Source: an uncultured Ruminococcus sp. (lineage in GTDB: Bacteria; Bacillota; Clostridia; Oscillospirales; Acutalibacteraceae). From it: a stretch of 8,646 bases of DNA. Where the stretch lies: the NCBI GenBank assembly GCA_937892835.1, contig CALBHM010000467.1, positions 1-8,646 on the forward strand. The letters run 5' to 3'. This document shows positions 1-6,169 of this stretch, piece after piece (positions within the stretch are counted from its first letter, which is position 1; each line of letters starts with the position of its first letter). Under the pieces are notes generated by a model, which did not search any database, was not told where the DNA came from, and saw only the letters and a list, made by a program, of their open reading frames with translations. Position numbers and translations under genes: made by a program.

Positions 1-37
1 ATAAGAAATCAATTCAACATTGTCGAAAAAGATCCTA

Positions 38-66
38 TTGAAATTTATGTTGATATGTGATATAGT
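38..66 (+). promoter_or_regulatory. Predicted sigma-A promoter of the EF-G-like gene
   Basis: A -35 box TTGAAA (38-43) is followed after exactly 17 bases by TATAGT (61-66). The -10 box is preceded by TGA, so it is an extended -10 (TGnTATAGT, 58-66). Transcription would begin near 73 and leave a leader of roughly 100 nt before the TTG start at 172. Other TTGATA boxes at 74 and 82, with weaker -10 partners TATTAT (95-100) and TGCAAT (105-110), could be secondary promoters. The first 37 bases hold nothing I recognise. Confidence 0.5.
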
Positions 67-157
67 TAGAGCGTTGATACATTGATAGGAACTCTATTAT
101 TTGTTGCAATTCTGCGTTCAAAATTATCTAAGGTACGCTGAAATCAATGTAGAACGT

Positions 158-164
158 AAGGAGG
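158..164 (+). promoter_or_regulatory. Shine-Dalgarno that fixes a TTG start
   Basis: AAGGAGG is a perfect match to the anti-Shine-Dalgarno and ends 7 bases before the TTG at 172. No in-frame ATG lies nearby (the next Met is residue 29, inside the GTPase core), so this site decides the start codon. Confidence 0.85.
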
Positions 165-171
165 TTATCTT

Positions 172-2211
172 TTGAAATACTATAACGCTAAGGATATCAG
201 AAATATTGCTGTTGCAGGTCATGCAGGACGAGGCAAAACAACTCTCGTTGAAGCTATGCTTTATATCGCAGGTCTTACGGACAGACTCGGCAGAGTTGAC
301 GACGGAACAGCCGCACTCGACTTTGATCCCGAGGAGAGAAGAAGAAATGTTTCAATCTCTGCAGCCGTCGCTCCGATCGAGTGGAAGGACTGCAAGCTTA
401 ATATAATAGACACCCCGGGTCTTTTTGATTTTGAGGGAGAAATGTGCGAAGGCATTGCCGCTTCAGAGTGTGTACTTATCGTTCTCGGCGCAGGCCATAA
501 ATATGACGTTGGCGCAGAAAAGGCATTCAAGGCTGCCAAAAAGCGTGGCAAGATGTTTGCAATTACTCGCTGTGATAAGGAGCATGCCGATTTCTATAAG
601 ACTTTTGAAGAGATCAAGGCGGTTCATGGCGGCGCAGTTTGCCCTGTTATTGTTCCTTACATAGTTGACGGTCAGGTTAAGGCTTATGTCAATCTTGCAG
701 CTCGCAAGGGTTATGAGTATCACGACGGCAAGGCCGTTGAAATCCCGATGCCCGATGACCCGAAGATTCAGGAAATGCTCGATATTCTCACCGAGGCTGT
801 TGCAACGGCAAGCGATGAGCTTATGGAAAAATTCTTCGCAGGTGAAGAATTTACCCGTAAAGAGATTATTAAGGCTCTCAACGACGGCGTTAACACCAGC
901 TCTGTTTATCCCGTATATGCTTGCTCGGGCTATACAACCGACGGCGTAGACCTTCTCATGGACGAGTTGGCATACTCTGCTCCCGACGCCGCTTCTTATG
1001 CAGGCGGTAAGGACGTTGAGTGTGACGAAAACGGTCCTCTTGCAGCACTTTGCTTCAAGACGGTTGCCGACCCGTTCGTAGGCAAGATGTCATATTTCAA
1101 GGTTGACAGCGGTAAGATCACACCCGAAACTCCCGTTTATAACGCACGAACAGGCGAAACGGAGCGTATGGGCAAGATCATTACAATAAGAGGAAACAAG
1201 TCAGAGGATTGCAAGTGTATTCCTGCCGGAGATATCGGCGTTGTAACAAAGCTCAACTGCGTCAAGACGGGCGATACAATCTGCTCGGCATCGAACGTTA
1301 TAGAGCTTAGCGGAATCAACTTCCCGAAGCCGTGCCTTTCAATGGCTGTTAAGGCTTGCAAGAAGGGCGACGAGGAGAAGGTTGTTTCGGGTATAAACAG
1401 ACTTCTCGAAGAGGATCCGACAATCAAGTTTGAGATGAATCATGAGACAAAGGAGCAGATTCTCTCCGGTCTCGGCGAGCAGCACCTTGATATTATCGTT
1501 TCCAAGCTCAAAAGCAAGTTCGGTATTGACGTTGAGCTTACACCGCCTCGTGTTGCTTACAGAGAGGCTATCCGCAAGACCGTTAAGGTTCAGGGCCGTC
1601 ATAAGAAACAGTCGGGCGGTCACGGCCAGTTCGGCGATGTTTGGATTCGCTTTGAGCCGACAGAGGGCGACGATCTCGTATTTGAATCTGAGGTTGTCGG
1701 CGGTTCTGTTCCGAAGAACTATTTCCCGGCAGTTGAAAAGGGACTGCGTGAGTGCATGAAGAAGGGCGTTATGGCAGGTTATCCGATGGTTGGTCTCAAG
1801 GCTGTTCTTTATGACGGTTCTTACCATCCGGTTGATTCCTCCGAAATGGCATTCAAGACAGCCGCTTCCCTGGCTTTCAAGGCAGGTATTCCGCAGGCAA
1901 ACCCAGCAATCCTTGAGCCGATAGGAACCCTTAAGGCTCTTATGCCCGAAGCATATCTCGGCGATATCATGGGCGACGTTACAAAGCGTCGCGGACGTGT
2001 TCTCGGCATGGGTCCGTCTGAAGAGGATCACAGTGTCCAGGAGCTTGTTGCCGAAGTTCCGATGGCTGAAATGGCTAACTTTGCAACCGTTCTCCGCTCT
2101 GTTACGGCAGGCAGAGGATCGTTCACATTTGAGTTCACACGCTATGAGGACGCTCCCGCTCCCGTTGCGGAAAAGGTTATTGCAGACTCAAAGCTTCTTG
2201 AGGACGATTGA
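172..2211 (+). CDS. fusA2: EF-G-like translational GTPase (elongation factor G paralogue, FusA2 type)
   Basis: A 679-aa protein, close to the usual 650-700 aa of EF-G. Domains in order: GTP-binding domain (about 1-270), beta-barrel domain II (285-375), domain III (385-460), domain IV (463-585) and domain V (588-660). The P-loop is GHAGRGKTT (16-24) and G3 is DTPG (80-83). The domain IV tip has SGGHGQFGD (481-489) and GSYHPVDSSEMAFK (549-562), as in ribosome translocases; His552 matches the EF-G tip histidine. Known EF-Gs drive GTP-dependent translocation and, in some paralogues, ribosome recycling in the cytoplasm. Several G motifs are non-standard. G3 continues LFDF, so the usual catalytic histidine is Leu84. 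G4 reads TRCD (132-135) in place of NKxD. Switch I has RNVSI (58-62) in place of RGITI. Such changes fit the FusA2-type paralogue rather than the housekeeping EF-G, which is expected elsewhere in the genome. By hand count, lysine codons are 48 AAG to 8 AAA, unlike the metH gene next door. The TTG start is set by AAGGAGG at 158. It appears monocistronic, with a promoter at 38-66 and a terminator after 2233. Its exact role is uncertain; family membership is near certain. Confidence 0.93.
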   Translation: MKYYNAKDIRNIAVAGHAGRGKTTLVEAMLYIAGLTDRLGRVDDGTAALDFDPEERRRNVSISAAVAPIEWKDCKLNIIDTPGLFDFEGEMCEGIAASECVLIVLGAGHKYDVGAEKAFKAAKKRGKMFAITRCDKEHADFYKTFEEIKAVHGGAVCPVIVPYIVDGQVKAYVNLAARKGYEYHDGKAVEIPMPDDPKIQEMLDILTEAVATASDELMEKFFAGEEFTRKEIIKALNDGVNTSSVYPVYACSGYTTDGVDLLMDELAYSAPDAASYAGGKDVECDENGPLAALCFKTVADPFVGKMSYFKVDSGKITPETPVYNARTGETERMGKIITIRGNKSEDCKCIPAGDIGVVTKLNCVKTGDTICSASNVIELSGINFPKPCLSMAVKACKKGDEEKVVSGINRLLEEDPTIKFEMNHETKEQILSGLGEQHLDIIVSKLKSKFGIDVELTPPRVAYREAIRKTVKVQGRHKKQSGGHGQFGDVWIRFEPTEGDDLVFESEVVGGSVPKNYFPAVEKGLRECMKKGVMAGYPMVGLKAVLYDGSYHPVDSSEMAFKTAASLAFKAGIPQANPAILEPIGTLKALMPEAYLGDIMGDVTKRRGRVLGMGPSEEDHSVQELVAEVPMAEMANFATVLRSVTAGRGSFTFEFTRYEDAPAPVAEKVIADSKLLEDD

Positions 2212-2232
2212 TAAATCAGAATATAAAATCAA

Positions 2233-2260
2233 GCTCCCCGACCGTAAAAAGTCGGGGAGC
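2233..2260. terminator. Bidirectional rho-independent terminator between convergent genes
   Basis: GCTCCCCGAC (2233-2242) and GTCGGGGAGC (2251-2260) form a perfect 10-bp stem with an 8-nt A-rich loop. It sits in the 63-base gap between the stops of the plus-strand EF-G-like gene and the minus-strand metH. The plus-strand tail (AATTTGTCTGTATTTTA) and the minus-strand tail (TTGATTTTATAT) are both U-rich though interrupted, so the hairpin probably ends transcription from both sides. Confidence 0.85.
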
Positions 2261-2274
2261 AATTTGTCTGTATT

Positions 2275-4647
2275 TTATCCTATTACCGATTCCGCATAGC
2301 GAACGGTTTCCATTGCATCGGCTGCGTATTTGTCTGCGCCTATTTTATCGGCATAGTCCTGAGTGAGCACAGCACCGCCTACGACGGTTTTGCACCGGGG
2401 AGCCTTCTCCTTCACAAGCCTAACTGTTTCTTCCATTGCAGGCACTGTCGTTGTCATCAGCGCACTCAATCCGACGAGTGGAGCATGATTTTCTATAACA
2501 GCATTCAAAACTGTCTCGGGCGGAACATTTTTGCCGAGGTCGATAACATTGTAGCCGTAATTTTCAAGCAGAAGCTTTACAATGTTCTTTCCGATATCAT
2601 GGATATCGCCGTGAACGGTTGCAATTACAATATTTCCTTTTTTGACACTGTTGCCGTCCACCGCCATGGTTGCCTTGATAACCTCGAATGATGCCTTTGC
2701 CGCTTCCGCACTCATCAGAAGCTGGGGGAGGAAGAGCTTTTTTTCTTCAAATCGCTTGCCGACATCGTCAAGAGCAGGTATAACATGAGCATTTACTATA
2801 TCAAGCGGAGCACTTTCGCCGAGCATAGCCGTTGTTATCTCGCTTGATTTCTCCTTGAGACCCTTTTCTATCGCTTCTTTGAGGGTAAGTGAGCTTTCCT
2901 GCTTAGCTGTCGGCTGAACCTCCTGCTGTGAAGCGAAATTGATGAAATCCATACAGTTGTCATCGAGACCCTTTACAACGTTAAAGCTGTAATAAGCTTC
3001 CATCATTCTTGCCGAGTATGGGTTCATGATAGCGGCGGAAAGACCGTTTTCCATTGCAGTTGTGAAGAATGCCGCATTGACAAGCTCCCTTGACGGCAGG
3101 CCGAACGAGACGTTGGAAACGCCGAGAGAGGTGTTGCATCCGAGCTGTTCTGTGATTTTTTTGACGGTTTTGAGCGTCGTAACCGCCGACATTTTATCCG
3201 CACTGACGGTCATTGCCAACGGGTCGAATATAATATCCTTTTTGTTGATTCCGTACAGGGCGGCAGTCAGAAGAATTTTTCTTGCGATTTTCATTCTGCC
3301 CTCAACCGTTGACGGAATTCCTTTTTCATCAAGCGTAAGTGCAACGACAAATCCGCCGTATTTTTTAACAAGAGGAAAAATCGCATTCATGTTTTCCTCT
3401 TTACCGTTGACAGAGTTTATCATTGCTTTGCCGTTGTAGCGGCGGAGGGCACTTTCCATGGCGACTGGGTCGGAGGAATCTATTTGCAAGGGCAGGTCGG
3501 TCACACATTGAAGCTCGCAAACGGAATTTGTCAGCATTTGAGCCTCGTCAATTCCCGGCAGACCCACGTTAACATCAAGCACATGAACTCCCTTGGCCTG
3601 CTGATTTACTGCTTCCTGAAGAATGTAGCCTATGTCTTTTTCAAGAAGAGCCTGCTTAAAGCGTTTTTTACCCGTAGGATTTATTCTTTCTCCTATCAGG
3701 ATCGGCTTTTTGCCGAAGAAAACTGCTTTGTTGTATGATGTACAAACCGAATAAGTTTTTTTCTCAATTTCTTTCGGCATCATGCCATGGGTAAGCTCGC
3801 AAACCTTTTTGATATATTCGGGTGTTGTGCCGCAGCAGCCGCCGACGAGTCTAACTCCGTTTTTAATGGAAAGCTTAATATCCTGCGCAAATTCTTCTGC
3901 GTCAACGTCGTAGTATGTCACCTTGCCGTCGCTTTTCGGCAAACCGGCGTTCGGCTTGAACGCAACGGGAACGGAGCAATATTTCAAAAGCTCATCCATA
4001 ACGCTCATGAGCTGCTTCGGGCCGAGCGAGCAGTTTGCACCGATTGCGTCAACGCCCATTCCTTCGAGCATGGCAGCCATAACTGCCGGGTTCGCTCCTG
4101 TCATCAGTCGTCCGTTTTCGCCGTATGCGTTTGTTACGATAATCGGCAGGTCGCTGTTTTCCTTTGCGGCAAGCACAGCGGCCTTTGTCTCGTAGCTGTC
4201 GTTCATCGTTTCAATCGTGATGAGGTCAACACCGTATTTTACGCCGATCTTTATCGTTTCGGCAAAGATTTTAACTGCGTCCTCAAAGTCGAGGTCGCCG
4301 AGAGGCTTAAGCAATTTTCCTGTCGGGCCTACATCGAGCGCAATAAACTTTTCCTGCTCTCCCGACGAGGCTTTTCTTGCTTCGTCGGCATTTTCTACGG
4401 CATGGCAAATAATTTCATCAAGCTCATCTATTTTGAATTTAAGCGTGTTCGCACCGAAGGTGTTGGTGTTTACGACATTGCTGCCGCTGTCGTAGTAGCT
4501 TTTGTGTATTTCACGAATTACCTCGGGGCGGGATAAGTTCCACCGCTCGGGCAGCTCACCCGGTTGCAATCCGCTTTTTTGTAAAAGCGTGCCCATGCCG
4601 CCGTCGAGGTAAACTATGTTATTTTTAATAAAATCACGAATGTTCAT
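2275..4647 (-). CDS. metH: Cobalamin-dependent methionine synthase lacking the reactivation domain
   Basis: Transfers the methyl group of 5-methyl-tetrahydrofolate to homocysteine through protein-bound cobalamin, giving methionine and tetrahydrofolate in the cytoplasm. Numbered from the preferred start at 4647 (790 aa), the order is as follows. The homocysteine methyltransferase barrel (about 5-300) has zinc cysteines Cys206 (ANCSLGP) and Cys271/Cys272 (GGCCGTTP). The pterin-binding domain (about 315-575) carries GERINPTG, LDVNVG (Asp358, Asn360) and QIDSSDP. The helical cap (about 590-668) is followed by the B12 domain (about 670-790), with GDIHDIG (axial-ligand His683), SAL near 728 and GG at 757-758. 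Escherichia coli MetH is 1227 aa; the missing roughly 330-residue C-terminal reactivation domain is supplied by the gene immediately upstream. An ATG six codons earlier (4665) overlaps the upstream stop as ATGA. I prefer 4647 because AGGAAG (4655-4660) lies 7 bases before it and MNIRDF is a typical N-terminus. It is the last gene of the operon, ending at the hairpin at 2233-2260. The function is certain; the start is likely. Confidence 0.95.
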   Translation of the reverse strand: MNIRDFIKNNIVYLDGGMGTLLQKSGLQPGELPERWNLSRPEVIREIHKSYYDSGSNVVNTNTFGANTLKFKIDELDEIICHAVENADEARKASSGEQEKFIALDVGPTGKLLKPLGDLDFEDAVKIFAETIKIGVKYGVDLITIETMNDSYETKAAVLAAKENSDLPIIVTNAYGENGRLMTGANPAVMAAMLEGMGVDAIGANCSLGPKQLMSVMDELLKYCSVPVAFKPNAGLPKSDGKVTYYDVDAEEFAQDIKLSIKNGVRLVGGCCGTTPEYIKKVCELTHGMMPKEIEKKTYSVCTSYNKAVFFGKKPILIGERINPTGKKRFKQALLEKDIGYILQEAVNQQAKGVHVLDVNVGLPGIDEAQMLTNSVCELQCVTDLPLQIDSSDPVAMESALRRYNGKAMINSVNGKEENMNAIFPLVKKYGGFVVALTLDEKGIPSTVEGRMKIARKILLTAALYGINKKDIIFDPLAMTVSADKMSAVTTLKTVKKITEQLGCNTSLGVSNVSFGLPSRELVNAAFFTTAMENGLSAAIMNPYSARMMEAYYSFNVVKGLDDNCMDFINFASQQEVQPTAKQESSLTLKEAIEKGLKEKSSEITTAMLGESAPLDIVNAHVIPALDDVGKRFEEKKLFLPQLLMSAEAAKASFEVIKATMAVDGNSVKKGNIVIATVHGDIHDIGKNIVKLLLENYGYNVIDLGKNVPPETVLNAVIENHAPLVGLSALMTTTVPAMEETVRLVKEKAPRCKTVVGGAVLTQDYADKIGADKYAADAMETVRYAESVIG

Positions 4648-4654
4648 TGAGACA

Positions 4655-4660
4655 CTTCCT
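4655..4660 (-). promoter_or_regulatory. Ribosome binding site favouring the internal metH start
   Basis: On the minus strand this reads AGGAAG and ends 7 bases before the ATG at 4647. The ATG at 4665 has only a weak GGAAT-like sequence upstream. The site therefore supports a start six codons inside the longest reading frame. Confidence 0.6.
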
Positions 4661-4661
4661 G

Positions 4662-5261
4662 TCATCGGGTTATTCCGACAAATGCTGTTACTGATTTTGA
4701 CGGCGACATCAACAGTGTGTCGCCGATGGCTACGCCTATCCTCTTGGGGCAGTCGAGCAACGAGAAAATCATTTTTTGAGTTTCAAGCGGCAAGTCACCG
4801 TAACCGGGGCTGAATCTCGGTTTGAGCTTTTCTCCGCTTCTTTCAAATTCCGATTTCATTTTCTCGCAAAAATTATCGCAGAGCGCTTCGACCCTTTCGG
4901 CTCCGATTGCCTGAAAGCACAGTGCCTTTGTCGGCGAAAGTCTTGAATATTTTGAAATCAGTCGATCGATTCCTACACCGATTGTTGCTGCAAAGACTAT
5001 TGCTTTATCGCAGCCGCTGAGGTTTCTTGCAAGGTTTTTGCTTTCAATTTGTCCGCACGGCAGAGCTATCGTGTCGCCGTTAATTTCAGCCGTCAAAACG
5101 GCATAGCAAACCTTATATTGAAGCATTTCCCGAACCTCGGCGAGACATTCGTCGATAAGCTCAAGAATTTCATCACCGCCGCCGAGCGACGACATGTATC
5201 GCATAATCTCTCTTTTGTTTATATCCGGTTCTGTGAATGATAAGCTGTAAACCGTTTCCAT
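4662..5261 (-). CDS. Stand-alone methionine synthase activation (reactivation) domain protein
   Basis: A 199-aa protein that matches the C-terminal AdoMet-binding activation domain of large MetH enzymes. The main signature is RFSPGYGDLPLE (149-160), holding the RxxPGY motif that binds S-adenosylmethionine. It is followed by an IGV (175-177) and a MSPSKSVTAFVGI stretch (185-197), which correspond to the end of that domain. In the known mechanism, MetH whose cobalamin has oxidised to Co(II) is reductively methylated with AdoMet and an electron donor such as flavodoxin. This protein should perform that step in trans for the MetH encoded directly downstream. Thermotoga maritima has a comparable stand-alone protein (TM0269, recalled from structural genomics work). 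The ATG at 5261 follows the metF stop by 4 bases, and its own stop lies about 14 bases before metH, so translational coupling is likely. Only a weak AGGCAAG precedes the start. The protein is shorter than the full E. coli domain, as expected for this compact type. I am confident of family and role. Confidence 0.88.
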   Translation of the reverse strand: METVYSLSFTEPDINKREIMRYMSSLGGGDEILELIDECLAEVREMLQYKVCYAVLTAEINGDTIALPCGQIESKNLARNLSGCDKAIVFAATIGVGIDRLISKYSRLSPTKALCFQAIGAERVEALCDNFCEKMKSEFERSGEKLKPRFSPGYGDLPLETQKMIFSLLDCPKRIGVAIGDTLLMSPSKSVTAFVGITR

Positions 5262-5265
5262 AACA

Positions 5266-6144
5266 TCACTTGCCTAAAATATCGGAAAGATTGGATTGTA
5301 TTTTCTGCGCAACGTCGGGTTTGTTCATTGAATAAACGTGAACATTTTCAATGCCATTTGCATAAAGGTCAATTATTTGATCCGTTGCGTAGGCGATGCC
5401 TGCCTGCTTCATGGCAAGGGGATCTGAGCCGAACTTGTCAACAAGGCTTTTGAACCTCTGCGGCATGAATGAGCCGGAAAGCTTTATTGCTCGGTCAACC
5501 TGCTTTGCGTTGGTTATCGGCATAATTCCGGCAACGATCGGCACGGTGATGCCGGCCTCACGGATTTTATAAAGGAAATTATATAAAAGATTGTTGTCAA
5601 AAAACATCTGCGTCGTCAGGAATTCGCAGCCTGCATCAACCTTTTCTTTAAGGTGTTTGATGTCTTCCTTCTGATTGAGGCTTTCGGGATGAATCTCGGG
5701 GTAGCATGCACCGCCGATGCAGAAATCAAAACCGCTTTCCTTGATTTCATGGATAAGGTCAACGGCAAATTGATGATCCCAACTGCTCCTGTCCTCGTTC
5801 TCCATTTCCGCAGGAATATCGCCACGCAGTGCAAGAACGTTCTTTATTCCACGCTTGTTCATCTCGGCAATTCGCTCATGAACGGTTTCTTTCGATGAGG
5901 AAACACAGGTCAGATGAGCAAGTGTCGGCACGCCGTAATCCTTCATGATATCCTCGGCAATATCGAGCGTATATCGGCTTGTTCCGCCGCCTGCGCCGTA
6001 GGTTATGCTCATGTAAGAGGGCTTGAGCTTCGCAATTTCATGAGTTGCGTGCTGAACACTTTCAAAGGCTGTGTCCGTTTTGGGCGGAAAAACCTCAAAA
6101 GATAATGACATTTTTCCGTTGTTGAGAATTTCTGTGATTTTCAT
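5266..6144 (-). CDS. metF: 5,10-methylenetetrahydrofolate reductase
   Basis: Reduces 5,10-methylene-tetrahydrofolate to 5-methyl-tetrahydrofolate with FAD and a reduced nicotinamide, supplying the methyl donor for the MetH in the same operon. The 292-aa length is normal for bacterial MetF (about 290-300). A single TIM-barrel shows the family motifs: SFEVFPPK (15-22) with catalytic Glu17, ITYGAGGGTSR (47-57), LRGD (106-109) with Asp109 near the flavin, ACYPEIHPES (146-155), TQMFFD (178-183) and VAGIMPI (204-210). The reading frame extends upstream to 6213, but that start would overlap the preceding gene by 44 bases. The ATG at 6144 has AAGGGAG (6153-6159) 8 bases upstream, and MKITEIL is a natural N-terminus. 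It lies 25 bases after the membrane protein gene and 4 bases before the activation-domain gene. No promoter or riboswitch is visible in the short upstream gap, so it is probably expressed from the promoter at 7662-7690 or from an unseen one inside the preceding gene. Confidence 0.95.
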   Translation of the reverse strand: MKITEILNNGKMSLSFEVFPPKTDTAFESVQHATHEIAKLKPSYMSITYGAGGGTSRYTLDIAEDIMKDYGVPTLAHLTCVSSSKETVHERIAEMNKRGIKNVLALRGDIPAEMENEDRSSWDHQFAVDLIHEIKESGFDFCIGGACYPEIHPESLNQKEDIKHLKEKVDAGCEFLTTQMFFDNNLLYNFLYKIREAGITVPIVAGIMPITNAKQVDRAIKLSGSFMPQRFKSLVDKFGSDPLAMKQAGIAYATDQIIDLYANGIENVHVYSMNKPDVAQKIQSNLSDILGK

Positions 6145-6152
6145 ATATGCCG

Positions 6153-6159
6153 CTCCCTT
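6153..6159 (-). promoter_or_regulatory. Ribosome binding site of metF
   Basis: On the minus strand this reads AAGGGAG, 8 bases before the ATG at 6144. It decides that start over the longer frame beginning at 6213. Confidence 0.75.
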
Positions 6160-6169
6160 CGGGGTCAAG

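Noticed and set aside
1339..2031. A 230-codon open frame antisense to the EF-G-like gene
   Set aside because: It mirrors the codon pattern of a certain gene, has no recognisable motif, and no promoter or ribosome binding site supports it; long antisense frames are expected opposite strongly biased genes.
172..2211. Tet(M)-type ribosomal protection protein
   Set aside because: The N-terminus, P-loop and domain IV tip (SGGHGQFGD, GSYHPVDSSE) resemble EF-G paralogues and not the Tet(M) family, which keeps DTPGH and NKxD.
3787..4536. A 249-codon open frame on the plus strand inside metH
   Set aside because: It is antisense to the homocysteine-binding domain of metH, whose motifs are unambiguous on the other strand. 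The composition (runs of Ala and Val, scattered Cys) is typical of a shadow frame.
6145..6169. A tiny CCC-CGAA-GGG hairpin on the metF mRNA that would cover part of the Shine-Dalgarno
   Set aside because: Only three base pairs; too weak to claim as a regulatory structure or terminator.
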